64,000 nt of DNA from Mermis nigrescens (Eukaryota; Nematoda; Enoplea; Mermithida; Mermithidae), in assembly GCA_036768485.1 (NCBI GenBank), contig JAVLUZ010000255.1:1-64000 (forward strand), read 5' to 3'. Shown here one piece after another: positions 36,489 to 48,930 of this stretch; positions within the stretch are counted from its first letter, which is position 1, and each line of letters begins with the position of its first letter. The notes under the pieces were generated by a model. The model was not told where the DNA came from. It made no database searches and saw only the letters and a list, made by a program, of their open reading frames with translations. Made by a program: the position numbers and the translations under genes.

Positions 36489-37774
36489 GTCCTCAAAATT
36501 CACGAAATATAGCACTATCCCGAAACGGAGCAGTACGACCCTAGGACAAAAAGCGGCGGCCTGTTCGCCGACTACATAAACACGTTCTTGCGCCTCAAGC
36601 AGCAGGCGGACGGCTGGCCGTCAAGCGCCAAAACGGACCAAGAAAAGGCGGCTTACGTTAAAAACTACGCGGCGGTAGAAGGGATCCAATTAGACCCGGC
36701 CAAAATCGAGAAGAATCCAGGCATGCGAGCTCTGGCCAAGCTCATGCTCAATAGCTTTTGGGGGAAAGTAAGAGAAATTACGCTCTAATTGCATGGTACT
36801 TACGCATACATTATGAATATGATAATCACTTTTTATTTCAGCTGCTGATTTACTTTATTCGACAAAGATCTTAAATTTATGTTCTTTTTCAGTTCGGCCA
36901 ACGCAACAATTTATCGCACACCGAATACTTCAGCGATCCCCAAAAGTTTTTCGACCTAATTTTCGACAGCACTAAAAAGGTTCCATCGGTTCGATTTTTC
37001 GGCGAATCGATGGCTTGCGTCACGTACACGGTCGAAGACGAATTTCTCGAAGCGCTCCAAAACACTAATCCGATAATCGCCAGTTTCGTCAAAGCGCAGG
37101 CTCGGCTGAAACTTTACAGCTACTTGGAGTAGCTTCAGGAGCGAGTCCTGTACATGGATACGGGTAAGAAATTTAAGAAAAATTATTTTTATTTTTTATA
37201 TTATGCTAGCCTATGAATATTTTGTACAAAAATAGAGGGGACCGTCAGGAGGGATGGAAGACAGCCCAAGCAATTATATTTTCTGAGAATAATAAATTCA
37301 GTATTTGCTCTTTTCCTTTCAGACTCTATCATTTACCTTACGACGCCAAAAGATACCTACAAGGTCGAAACGGGCAGTTTCCTTGGTCAAATGACCAACG
37401 AGCTAAAAGATTTTGGCGACGGAGCCTACATCCAGGAGTTCGTAGCCGGCGGCCCGAAAAACTACGGGTATAGGGTCGCCGACTCTACCGGCAAAATCGT
37501 CTACGAAGCCAACAAAGTTCGCGGAATTCGCCTAAATGTCAAAAATAAACAACAAATCAATTTTGAGCTCTTAAAACGTATGATTTTTGCGACCTGTTTA
37601 GAATCAGAAAATGTTTTTGTTCGAACCTTTTACGAAAATCGAATTTTACGCGACAACGAACGAAACGTATTAACAATGCCTTGTAAAAAAGATTACCGCG
37701 TCGTTTATAATAAGCGCGCTTTATATCCCGATTTTCGCACCCTTCCCCTTCGGTTTTTAATTTTTGTTCGTTGA
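36489..37774 (+). pseudogene. Virus-type (Polinton/Maverick-like) DNA polymerase B fragment, intron-split and broken
   Basis: Three blocks resemble the palm/thumb part of protein-primed family B DNA polymerases. Block 1 (36489-36767) ends in the motif B region (LMLNSFWGK). Block 2 (36893-37163) ends inside motif C (YMDT). Block 3 (37323-37774) resumes within the next Asp codon and runs SIIYLTTPKDTYKVETGSFL to a TGA. Block edges have consensus splice signals: GTAAGA after block 1, TTTTTCAG before block 2, GTAAGAA after block 2, TTTCCTTTCAG before block 3. An AG follows a pyrimidine-poor stretch before block 1, so it is also internal. In-frame TAG codons at 36510-36512 and 37130-37132 disrupt it. 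The exonuclease and terminal-protein parts are absent upstream. It is GC-richer than its surroundings. These genes normally lack introns, which makes this copy odd. Confidence 0.75.
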
Positions 37775-37779
37775 GCATT

Positions 37780-38860
37780 TATTTGCCCTAATAGGGGCAA
37801 TAGGATACATTTTCGTAATTCATGTATTTTTTTTTCCATTTTTTTGTTTTATCGCGTTTTTTACAATATTCGTAATTTATGTATTTTTTGTTTATCGCTT
37901 TTTTTACAATAATTGTATTTTTTAAATTTTTTATATTTTCTATGCTATAGCGTTTTTTCAGAAATAAAATGAAAAAAGAAAAAGTGGCTAGCGATGATTC
38001 AGGACGTCCACGTTCGTGCTAGCTGGGATCATGGGTGCCCTCTGTGCATTCATGATGCAGACACTGAAGCAACAGATAGGGGGACTCAGCAAAAATAAAA
38101 TGGCGGGATACCCTAACCTGGTGTAAAAAGAAAAAATGGTCGGGTCTTACTTTTATACGTCTATCCAAAGAAAAAAGTGAAATTGGCTCAGAGAGCTGCG
38201 GTCATAGACCTAGACTATGAATACATAATTTTACATAAGTAAGATAAAAATGGTCGGGTCTTTGTTCGCCACCGAGTGGCTTAAGCCCGCTTGCGCTCTA
38301 CACGGCGCCCGACCATGCAACAGGTCTTACCTTTCTTTGTCCCATTCTTCTTCTTCTAAAAACAAACTTTACACTTTACACTCCGGATACCCCTCCCCCG
38401 GTACCCCTGAAGGCCTTTGGGCCCCCTTTACACTGGTCCCCCAAATACAACAATACTGTCTTACCCCTCATCCACAACTTATATTGCCTTTGTTATGGAA
38501 AAATTTGTACCGAAACCAGCTGTTACTGTAGAACCCCTTTTTCAGGACCCCTTAGACCTACTGACGGGTCGGGCAGGTCCGGCAGGTCTCACCTCCTACC
38601 CTGAAAATTTGAGCCTGGTCCGACCACTAGCTCTCGAGGTAAACACCCTTCAGATTTTTACCCATGGGAAAATTCTCCCCAGGAGATTTCATCCCCCTCC
38701 CAATGATCGGCGCCCCTGATCCTCCTGGCTGACCCCAGATGGCTCCTCGGGCATGCTCGGGCATGTCCCGCCCTTTGCTCCCTGGCTTTTTTTCTCAGGG
38801 AGCAGATTATGACGTCATCGCCTATCTTAAAACACTACAACGCTATAAGATAAGGTTCTA
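37780..38860. other. Stretch without a supported gene
   Basis: T-rich sequence (37800-37960), then GC-richer sequence with a duplicated phrase AAAAATGGTCGGGTCTT (38134 and 38247) and CGGGCATGCTCGGGCATG (38747-38764). Open frames at 38250-38531 and 38417-38719 have no domain I recognise and overlap each other. It could be remains of the same element as the polymerase. Confidence 0.35.
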
Positions 38861-38867
38861 GGGAGCC

Positions 38868-39065
38868 AGGGTATACTACTAATACCTCCAGAATTCAATT
38901 TTTTAAATCTTTCTGCTCTTTTTGGGTTTTTTTGGTAGGTACCAACAGATAGAGCTCGACAAGAAACGTTCAAAAATGGTGTTTTCTTCGCCATAGCACT
39001 ATTTTTAAGGCCAATATTTCAATTTGAAAACCCCCTCAGAATTTTGGAACCGCCCACTGTATGGT
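38868..39065 (+). mobile_element. CATACSTGGGC-type MITE, copy 4 (5' truncated)
   Basis: GGGTATACTACTAATACCTCC, ATAGAGCTCGACAAGAAACG and ACCGCCCACTGTATGG. The left third is missing. Confidence 0.65.
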
Positions 39066-39094
39066 GGACAATATGAGAAGGTTCACCTATTTTT

Positions 39095-39368
39095 TTCGGA
39101 GGCCGCAGAATATACTTCGATTTTTGCGTTGCTTAGAAAAAGTCTGATTTTTAGCAGATCTTGCAGTTTTCGGCACAGGTAGGTTTTTCTTTGATTTACT
39201 TACTTTCATTTTTTCTTTGTTTAAGAAATTTCTGAGTTTTAGCAAATTTTGTGACATTTGTAGATAGGAGCTTTTTCTAGTCCCCTCCTTCTACGTCCTT
39301 GATAATTCTTTGTTCCAAGTATATTCTACCTTTTTTTGTTCCATCGGAGCATTTTTTCTTGCTAGTAC
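39095..39368 (-). mobile_element. M repeat, copy 5
   Basis: GGCCGCAGAATATACTTCGA to GAGCATTTTTTCTTGCTAGT, with an internal expansion of about 70 bp relative to other copies. Confidence 0.68.
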
Positions 39369-39847
39369 CCAACTTTTTGTTAGCAAAAAATAGTAGTTAT
39401 TCCTATCTTTGTCAGTGTTGTAGCGAATGTCATTAGGTACTGCTTCCATCTTAGCAATTTATACTTGCATTGTGTATGAATTATATTCCGACTCCGCGCG
39501 TTTGCAATATTATTTAGCTGAAGTTCGAAGCAGCATTATTTTCTGTGCTCAAGCTGGAATTCACTTATCGCTTCTGATCGTTGCTTACTTCGACCATGAT
39601 GCAACTTCAACAAATAATCTCACGTTTTGTCATTTTACTTCTCGCTGACTCTTATTTAGTCCGATAAAGTTGACTGCCCGCAGCAATGCACTGGCTAATG
39701 GACCTAAGAAACACGCATTTCAAAGTAAAATGCATGCGTCGTTCAAGTGGCAACATTATTTTTTGGCTAGGTATGTCACAAAGTCAGCCAAGTCAATATT
39801 TATAAGTGTAGGTATGCAAACAGTCAAGTCTGATGTACCTATATCAG

Positions 39848-39945
39848 GAAAAACCCACCAAAACCCCCAAAACCCATCAAAAACCCCAAACACCCACGAA
39901 AAACCCCAAACACCCACGAAAACTCCAAAAAACCCAAAACGCAAA
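39848..39945. repeat. C/A-rich minisatellite (AAACCCC...CACCCACGA units)
   Basis: Imperfect repeats of AAAACCCCAAACACCCACGA. The strand bias to A and C is telomere-like in look, but the unit is not a known telomere repeat. Confidence 0.7.
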
Positions 39946-40559
39946 ATTTTCAAATCTGGGTTTTTGCCAGCCCTGATCGGGTCGGGTTGTCGGGCCCCGA
40001 CTTTTCATCTCTACCTAGTAGCGCTTAATCCTTTATCTCTTGCTGTAGGAAAATTTTGTAGATCAATTTTAGCCTTGAAGGCTGCGAGAAAGTTGCATGA
40101 GAAGCAGTAGTCGCAATATTCCATTCGCATTCGCTCAACTCACTCTATCAATACCCGCATTAACACTACGTACAGTAATTAAGCTTATTCAACAAGTCAA
40201 AGAACGACAAATCAATTACCTGCGGATCAAAGCATTTATGATAAATTTACACATGTATGATAACGTAACCAACACTTATAACAATTTCTAAAGCAAACCA
40301 TTATGAATGCGGAGCAACATGCATGAATAACAATTTTTGAATCACTGTACTCAAAAAACTGAAGTGACTTTAGCTGAAGCAACAATCATAATATTGTACT
40401 TAACAATTACATGACACATGAATGTTTACTTTTCAAAACTATATTACTGTAGGCAATTTTTCAATCACTTCTGTGGTCACTTGATAATGAGCTGAAAATT
40501 GATTCTCATGCACAGAATTACATGAAATACATAAGACTGTAGCATCAACAGTAAGCCAA

Positions 40560-42312
40560 AACCTATGTTCTAATCGTTATAAGACCACTTTTTGAAAAGC
40601 GTCATTGTAAACAAACGCGCCCAACTGGCATCTCACACTTGATTTATTGTTTTTTTGAATTTAAGAAAAATATTATGTTTTTGCAAGGCTCTAGGTCAAA
40701 AGTTCATATGCAGTGTTTACTTACATACACAGAATGCACAGAAGATTTTAGTCGGATTCGTAAATCTGATATTACGCGGATATTACAATCAACATTTATA
40801 AAGACATCACGTCTCAACAATGGTCTGATGACAAATTAACATTAGGTGTAAAACAGTTTACACCACTGTTGTGTAAAAAATGTGTCTAACCGACTTCTCA
40901 CACTTGATTCCTTAAAAATTTCTAGTCATAAGGAAAAAATTAGGTTTCCGCAAGGCTCTAAAACGAAGATTAATATGTAGTGTAAACGATATGTTAACAC
41001 CTAGTGTAAAAAAGATTTTAGTCAGAATCGTAATTTTAATATTGCTTCGATATTACGACCAACTTTTATGAAAATAGTAAGTCTCCATAATGTCGTAAGG
41101 ATAAATTAACATTGGTTTAAACCACTTTACTGAACTGTTGAGTGTAAACATACGCGCCAAAATTGCGTATCGAATTTGGTTTCAGGTTCATTTACAGACT
41201 TGAGAATCATGTCCCTGACTCATAACCGGAGAAGCTGGCAGAAAGAAACAAGACAGAAACCTGTTTAAAGCAACCCATTCTTTGACTTTACACTCGCTTA
41301 ATATTGGTTTAGACATACGCGATTCGCTATGACATACACCCCATATAAGGCACTTTATTTTTATTTCTATTGGACCTATCCTGACTTCTGAAAGGAGAAA
41401 GTGGAGAACAAAACCCAAACAAAGACATATTTTCCGTCATTCAGAACATTATAAACTTTAAAAATCCGTACGGTATTCCCCATTGAGTGTAAAGAAATTC
41501 GGTTTGGTACAGTTTGTAGCTATCGAGTCTGTAGTACGTTTCTATGTGCAAAAATTCTGTTGCAAAAGTATTTGATATGATTTACCAATCAAAATTGGGG
41601 GAAAAACGTGTTTTTTCGCCCATTTTTCACGTCTGATTTCGAACTTTAAACCCCATAAATAACTCAATATTGCGTTTTTTGAACGCGGTTTGCTGCGACG
41701 TGTATCCACTAGAAACTGCTTGATTACTGTTATACTCATTTCAGCCCGACTCATAAGCGGAAAAAGCTGGCAGAGAATTCTTAGTTAAAATCTGTTTTTT
41801 ACACTATCGACTAGAGTGTAAACTTTAAACCCCGGACCTAACTCCCTATTGAGCGTAGAAAAATCTGCTTGTAAGCAGATTGTAGCCCTTTGATCCGCTC
41901 TACATTTCTGTCAGAAAACATATTTTAAAATGTATTTTCGCACTCTTTACACTCCCATTCGAGAACTAATGCGAATTTCAACAAACAAAAAAAGCCAATT
42001 TGGAGCATATCCTTCCTCTACAAATCTGTGCCATTAATTTATTTGAGGAGTCAATACTGAGTTGTCTACATGCCGCCTAAAAAACCTCCCAAAATTTATC
42101 CTATGTTATAACGTTACACAAAAACTTTACACCTTCTTTACACAGCCAGTTTTGAGTTTCAAGAAAAACAAAAAACACGGCCAGCGAATTTTTTATTATC
42201 TATCTTTTAAAAAAACCGCACCTTCTAGATGTGTCCTGTTATAGCTGTAGGGGGTGCAACAGGTGTTAGGGGCACCCGAGTATATTATAGGTACGCGCTA
42301 ATGCGCTACCTA
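40560..42312 (+). mobile_element. H element, copy 3
   Basis: From GTAAACAAACGCGCCCAACTG to AAACCGCACCTTCTAGATGT and CCTGTTATAGCTGTAGGGG. It ends in the hairpin TAGGTACGCGC-TAAT-GCGCTACCTA (42284-42309). The closest relative is H copy 5. Confidence 0.65.
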
Positions 42313-42821
42313 TGATTTACCTAAAACATCAATCGGATAGCTCGACCTTAACAATACGTTTAAAGCAATCGATTGAAAAGGGACCATTCAATTGGCCTAT
42401 GTTTGAGAAAGTTCACGAAAAGTGTGCTAAACGAAAGTTGGGTTAATTTTTTGTATTTCAAATTGATCGTCTGCTCGTACTCCGATTCGAAAAATTTTTT
42501 AAGTGCATTTTAGCGAAACGGATAGACATATTCAATCACATGATGCTATACTTCCTGCTGGATTGTTTTAAAAAACACTGAGAACCCAGTTATTATGAGC
42601 GAATGCATGTCTCGCACGAAGCGGACTTCCTATCAGTCAGATGCAAATTCGGAAAAAAAACGGTTTGCGTTCTTTCATTTTTTTATCTCAAAACGTGTAC
42701 TAATCATATGTATTTTCGATAATGTTAATAGCTGTTTCGTTTTCTACAGTAATTTATTACACTTTTTCAAGTTTTAATTTGTTTGATGAACTTCTCCCTT
42801 ATACAGAGTTGAATGAACTTC

Positions 42822-42870
42822 GAGCACTCTTCTTAAGTTCTTGACAAGATACGAACGAAGTGACGATTTG
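42822..42870 (+). promoter_or_regulatory. Core promoter box and 5' UTR motif of B1 first exon a
   Basis: TTCGAGCACTCTTCT (box GAGCACT at 42822-42828) and ATACGAACGAAGTGACG at 42849-42865, before the ATG at 42882. It follows the layout of the A genes with GAGCACT in place of GAGCAGT. Confidence 0.45.
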
Positions 42871-42881
42871 TTTACTACGAA

Positions 42882-42951
42882 ATGATTTTAAAATCTTTTA
42901 TTTATATTTTAATCATTCTAACGGTGCTTCCGTCGATAGAGTCAAGATCAG
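42882..42951 (+). CDS. Secreted family gene B1, candidate first exon a (signal peptide)
   Basis: Encodes MILKSFIYILIILTVLPSIE followed by SRS and ends in phase 1 at TCAG|GTATGC. The signal peptide ends in IESRS as in A1 (LIESRS). Phase, length (70 nt, same as A2) and promoter motifs match the family. No exon 2 lies between here and 44960, so it either joins exon 2 at 45668 or belongs to a gene whose second exon is gone. Confidence 0.6.
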
Positions 42952-42999
42952 GTATGCAGGTTGTATAGCCTGCGACTGCATCATATAATTTTGGTTAGC

Positions 43000-44900
43000 T
43001 TCAGAACTTTCAAAATTTCGCACTTTTAAGTAGATTCACATAAGTTCATATAGCGAAAACTTTTTCGTGAAGCACGAGATATACATCCCCTATAAATATT
43101 GAATATTAAAAATGAATCATACGAGTATAATGAGTAATAACTTCAAAATATAATGAATAATAATAATAATAAATAAATATGTAATATTTATTATTATTAA
43201 ATGAGAAAAAAATTGACAACTTTCCAAAAGCGAAACAATGTATTTTGTTTTCTATTTTAATAAGATTATCACAAACAAGAACAAACTTTAGGTTATCGGA
43301 ATTTAAACCTGCCTCAAAATGTACAACGGTGTCGGGATTAGGATCATTGATAAATTGTTTTTAGTATTAATCGCTCTAAAACGATTTGTACCTATTGATC
43401 TCAGAAATAGAATTTAATGTTCCTCTTTCAAAGATACTAGGAATAATCAGAACTTATTATTGTGTAAGCTATAATCATTCGAATAATAGCTTACGCATTT
43501 GGATGATCAAAATAACAAATTTCAGTCCTCAATCTCAACTTTTTTGGCATTTAATGTCGTCAGCTTTTTTTGCATAGATAATTTCGCATAATTTTTTAGC
43601 GCATCAATTTCTCGAAGGATATTTGGTGCTAAAGCTAGAAATACAATTTGAAACCCACTGAAATTATTAATAAGATCAAAATTAAGCGTATTTTAAAACT
43701 TATTTTTGACAAGAAACGTCAAAACCGTCTTTCACTGCGGAAAGCATGTCCCCGATATTTATAGGAAAAATTTTTAAAAAACGAAAATTCCTGAAAAAAA
43801 TGGCACAAATCAAGGAGGAAACAAGCAAGCATATTTTTCTGTAAAAAATGCTTGAACTCGCCTAGAAACTGTGAGTCGAGCCCAATTATGCATTGTAACG
43901 CGCACACTTTGTTTTTTGGTAAAGGCGCTTCGTCATGCGCAAAAGCGATAACCGAATGTTTCTACTGGGTTCGTTTTCAAAATTTTTCGAATACTATATA
44001 TACGTATATCGATATATATTTAATATCAGAAATGCGGGCTGTACGTTGAAACTGCTCTTTCGTCTTATATGTATTAATAAGTTTGAAGAACATTGAGTCT
44101 ATGCAAGAAATTCAAATTTTATCACTTATAAAACGCCAGAAAAGTTTATTATTTTTACCATCTTCAAGTACTCGTACTTTGCCACACTGTAAAAAAATAA
44201 TTTCTGGAATCGACAAAAACATATAATGTGTAACTTTTTGCCATGAAAATCTTAGTATAAGCGCATACAACTTTTACGTTTATTCAACCGGAAGTAAGCA
44301 CGACTCATCATAAAACCAATTTAATGATATGCTCCTCCCTAGTAGAATCAACATTAAAATTTTTAAAATTTTATCTTGATCGAAATTAAAAAGCACATGA
44401 ATGACAGTCAGTAAGCCATACAGTAAGCGAAGGGTCTAAGGGCCTACAAAAATGCGCATAATTAACCTAAACGTATTAGTCACTTGAGCACATTTTCATT
44501 TTGAGCGTGAAGATTTTCAAGCTGATTCAACATGCAGGTGTTATTTTTATGTTGACTCGAAGATTTTTAAAGTGCTTGTTGCATATAAAGATATGTTCGG
44601 TCCAATTTCCAATTCATGTTCTCTTTCGTGCAGCTGATGGGAACTCATTGATCTATGTCAAGCAAGAATGTTTGTATTTTGAGTGATTTTATTCTAAAAA
44701 AAGCTATATTTATGCCAAATCTGGTCGCTTTTGTGTCAGTAGAGCGGATTTTAAATCATACGAAATAGTCTGATGTGTTTGTTAAAAAAGACGTTCGCCT
44801 TTATATAATCTTTATAAAAAATATTTCTCTGTAATGACGTCAGTCGTTTGTACCCTGAACAGGAATTCACTTTTTGTTTCAGTGCCTATATCATATATTT
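43000..44900. other. Intron or spacer of B1, no exon seen
   Basis: AT-rich sequence with an AAT-rich patch (43140-43200). No transposon copy of the families seen elsewhere and no CX8C-coding sequence. Confidence 0.45.
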
Positions 44901-44965
44901 TAACTTGTTTGCGCTATTTTACAGAGCTCCGAACAAGCGGAGACATTTGCGAAATTATTTTTAAG

Positions 44966-45038
44966 ATGATGTTTAACCTCAGCATTTTTCTGACTTTCGT
45001 AATCATTCAGTTTATGCCGTGGACTGAAGCACGATCAG
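44966..45038 (+). CDS. Secreted family gene B1, candidate first exon b (signal peptide)
   Basis: Encodes MMFNLSIFLTFVIIQFMPWT followed by EARS, a signal peptide aligned with the other family first exons (F.PW.EARS against LQWLP.LIESRS). The expected donor site reads TCAG|GCAGAT: GC instead of GT. Without splicing the frame runs to a TGA at 45173-45175. GC-AG introns exist but usually need a strong remaining consensus, which this lacks, so the exon may be inactive. CCGAACAAGCGGAGAC upstream (44929-44944) is a weak version of the family 5' UTR motif. Confidence 0.5.
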
Positions 45039-45667
45039 GCAGATTAATACACTTAAGCTTTGATGTTCTTTTTAATCGCGAATTTCAGGAAAAATGTCAA
45101 AATGTCTTTTTATTTACACCTCGCACCGACATATGTACCTATCGCGAAAATCTAATGCGGACTGGAAAAACATGAAAAAAACATCACTCTTCCTTACATT
45201 AAGTAATCAATAATGAAAATTCATAATAAATAATTTATTAATATTAAATATTAAGTTTCTAATAACTATTTATAATTAATAATCTGACTTAATGTAAAAG
45301 ATAAATCTCTAATTCAGGTGAAAAATTCAGCGCCTGTGGTTAAGAGCTGAAAAATAAAATATTTCGTGTTAGTAAGCTACCACATGCAAATAATCAGCCC
45401 GTTTCAGAGAATAAACTACCCATTTTCAAATTTTTCGGAAAAATGTCTCCTTAAGATAGGATACACTTACATGGTATTTTAGATGAAGTTTGTAAGTTAT
45501 CCTTATATGTACTATGTATACATATATATACATGTAGATTATCGGATTTAATGACCGTTGCATCTCTACGAGTATGTAACAAGTGTATTTGCATTTTCCA
45601 AGTCTTTATCATTACTTACTCACTCGTCATGGAAGGTTACATATTGAAGGCGAGAAGTTTTTTACAG

Positions 45668-46385
45668 GACCCGCTTTTCCCGCTTTATGCGCCCGCTTAG
45701 AAGACTACGAGCCTTGCAAAAGCGCAGCTGAAGCCGCGCAGCAGGAGGTTAAACCAACACCTAACGAAGAGCAGACAGAATCGCCCTCTACGGTCAGCCC
45801 AAGCCAAAACCCTACTACAGGAGGTAGCAGTGATACCAGCCCCGGTCCCTCAACTTCGCAATCGACTCAGCAAAGCAAAAGTCGGAAGAAAGTACACCAA
45901 CTAATTTATCAACTAAAAGTGGTAGCAGTGATACGAGCCCTGGTTTCTCAACGTCACAAACGCCTCAGCAAAGCAAAAAACTGGACGAAAGTACACCAGC
46001 TCATAGTGCATCTCCACCGACTAGTCCATCACCGGATATTTTTTCGGTTCCGACTATACCTACACTGCCTAATCCGCTTGGCGCCTTTAACCCATCGGCG
46101 GGCAAGCCATTGTCCGGACTCGGTAGTTCGATTCCAGCAGCGGGTAATCAATTTGGAAGCAGCGTACCCAATGGCGTGGGCATCGGTCAATCTTTCAAAG
46201 CGCCTTTCGTCGATATGAACCGTGGATTCAACGCAGATCCCTCGAAGGGGGTGCAGTGGGGCCAAAATAACCAGTTTGCGGGTATCGACTTAGGCTCTTC
46301 TTCGAATGTCAACTATGGCGATTTATTAGCCGGCATTCCCGGCCTTGGAGGAGGAGGTATACCGGGCCTTGGAGGGCGCAAATAG
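45668..46385 (+). CDS. Secreted family gene B1, exon 2 (mature protein; one frameshift)
   Basis: The acceptor GAAGTTTTTTACAG gives, in phase 1, GPAFPALCARLEDYEPCKSA with the family CX8C pair. A Glu/Ser/Thr/Pro/Gln-rich region follows, with two copies of a ~36-residue unit (SSDTSPGPSTSQ and SSDTSPGFSTSQ). At the A-run 45877-45880 the frame shifts by one base. The other frame then runs cleanly to the TAG at 46385 and encodes the B module: GVGIGQSFKAPFVDMNRGF, then GVQWGQN, SSNVNYGDLLAGIPG and a Gly-rich end. The second internal repeat has a longer A-run at the same place, so a one-base loss or a sequence error is likely. Apart from that the gene looks intact, about 260 residues. The function is unknown. 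Confidence 0.65.
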
Positions 46386-46894
46386 AGCCGCTAGCGATTC
46401 GGATGTGAGGCACCGAGGTGGTTCGAAATCTTTGCGAAAAATGCTGTTTATATAACATGCATTATCCTTTAAGTACCACCCACTTAATAATTTTGTCATT
46501 CGTATCACTTCGAAATTTTCGACTGTACATAATCAAGTGGCTACTATAGTAAACTACGATATCTTGTGTTTAGCATTTCATGCATTGCATTGTCGGCGTC
46601 TGCACGTATCTATGTGTATACAGAGAGTAGGTACCCTTTTTACAATAGTTGCTAAAAAGTGATTGAGTACGATAATTACGGCATCCTTAGAAATATCTTA
46701 ACTTGGAGCAACAAAGAATTATATGCTAACTAGTGTAGCTCTTATTTAATCTGATATGACCTGAGGCACCTATGGTCGACTGAATCAGTAAATATTATTT
46801 AAATATTAAATATGCAGTAGCTTAATATTCAGATAAAATGCATAGGTACCACATATGCAAACAGCTATAAAGGTCTAGGCTCGCATTGTTAAAA

Positions 46895-48735
46895 AATGTA
46901 TCATAGGTAGCGCGTACCTGTAATTTACTTGGGTACCAAACATATGACCCCCTACAGCTATAATGGGGCATATCTGTAAGGTACGATTTTTTAAGAAAGT
47001 TAATAACAAAATTCGGTGCGGGTGTTTTTTGTTTTTCTTTACACTCAATATTAAGGTTGTAATGAGTGTGTAACGTTTTTGCGTAACGTTATAACATAGA
47101 AACTTTTGATGGTTTTTTCAGCCACCTTGTACGCAACTCACTGTAAAGCCTCATATGATTTGATGGCACAGACGTGTAGAAAATTCTAAAATCTATTTTG
47201 TTTGTTTTTTGAAATTTGTAATAGTTCTCGAGGCCTGGTGTAAAGAGTGCGAAAAAATGCGAGTGTGAAGACAGATTTCAGTCGCGTTTTTTAATTTTTT
47301 CGGTATGCGAACAACTCCGTTTATAAGTCACAAACATTTCTCCTGATAACTAGAACCCAACGACTACCTTTCGCTTACCTGCAAATTATTTTATATTAAA
47401 TACGGACTTAGATCCAGGGGTTTAAAGTTTACACTCTACATAGTGGATAGCGTAAAAAAACGGGTCTGTCTGAAATTTATTCGCCAACTTCTCCGCTTGT
47501 AAGTTGGGACAAGTTGGATAGAATAAAAATAAAGTACGTCAACGGGCTTATCGTCGCAGCAAATTGCGATTGAAAAGACGCAATATTAAGTAATTTTTGG
47601 AGGTGTAGTTTGAAATTAGGGTGTAACATTGAGCGAAAAAACACGCTTTCCCTTTTGTGATTGGTCAAAATCTCAAATGTGATGTGGAACAAAAGTTTTT
47701 CACACAAAAATATCACAATAATTTAAATGCTACAAACTTGCTTAAACAGAATTTCTTTGCACTCAATGAGGATTTAGGTTCACATTTTTGAAGTTTACAA
47801 TGTGATGAATAGTGGACAAGTACGTGTTTGTCCCTTTTTTGTTCGGCTTTCTCTCCGTTTAGAAGTCAGGATAAGTCGAATAGAATAAAAATAAAGTACT
47901 GCCTAAGGGGTATATGTCACTGCAAATTGTGTTTATTTACATCAGTATTGAGCTTTTTAGGGAGGCGTAAAGTAAAAAATCGAGGGTGTAAAACGTGTTT
48001 CTGTCTTGTTTTTTCTTGCCAACTTCTCTGGTTATGAGTCTGAACATGATCAAAAGTCTAAAAATGTACCAAGGGTCAAACGTCATACGTCAGTCGGGCG
48101 TGTTTGTTTACACTCAACAGAAGTGTCAAGTGGTTTACATTTAATATTTGTCTTCATACTATTGTGAAGAGTTAATTTTTCCATAAATATTGATCGTAAT
48201 ATCAGAGTGATATCAGAATCACGAATCCTAATTAAATCTTCTTCACACTTAGTGGTAGTGTATGATTTACACTGAAAATCAACTTTAGTTCTAGAGCGTT
48301 GTAAACTCCTGATTTTTCCAAAATGTTCTACGTAACGTCAGAATTACGAATCTGACTGCAAGTTTTCTCTAAACCCTGTAGTTATATAAAGTTTATACTA
48401 TTCAATTATTGTCGATAATTTTAATTTACACTACAGATATAAATGTTACATCCAGAGCATTGCAAAACAAATATTTCTTCAAAATATCTTCCATAAGGCC
48501 AAGATTACGAATCTGACTGCATGCTTTCTTTACACTCTTTAGTTATGCTAAATTTACAACTGAAAACATTTGATCTGTTTTAATAAGATATTAAGGTGAC
48601 CATGTTTAATAATTATAATGCTGATGTTCAGAATAATATTGTTTCCCGCGTTCATGGACTGTTGGTGTTGTCATTATTGTGGCATGTTACCGTATGCGCT
48701 TAACTGACTGATTTACTCAAATCATGCTAATAAAA
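46895..48735 (-). mobile_element. H element, copy 4
   Basis: The left end has the terminal hairpin remnant ATAGGTAGCGCGTACCTG and CAGCTATAATGGGGCA. The right end matches, in reverse, the start of copies 1 and 5 (GGACTGTTGGTGTTGTCATTATTGTGGCATG...). It is the most complete copy, about 1.84 kb. An M repeat abuts its right side. Confidence 0.65.
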
Positions 48736-48747
48736 GTAGGGTTATAG

Positions 48748-48930
48748 TAAAGAAAAATGCTCCGATGGGACAGAAAGGACGAATATACTTGGAATTGCGG
48801 ATTATTAAAAACATAAATGGAGTGGACTAGGAAAAAGTTACCTATGCGCTCAAAAATCATAAGAATGTGCTAAAAATAAGAATTCTCTGAGCAACACAAA
48901 AATCGGAGTATATTCTGCTGCCTCTGGAAG
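48748..48930 (+). mobile_element. M repeat, copy 6
   Basis: AGTAAAGAAAAATGCTCCGA to TCTGCTGCCTCTGGAAG. It abuts H copy 4. Confidence 0.68.

Noticed and set aside
38250..38719. Two overlapping frames after the polymerase relic
   Set aside because: No domain, overlapping each other, biased composition; not enough evidence to call a gene.
39670..40110. 146-residue frame
   Set aside because: Its middle is the AAACCCC minisatellite and its ends show no conservation or start context.
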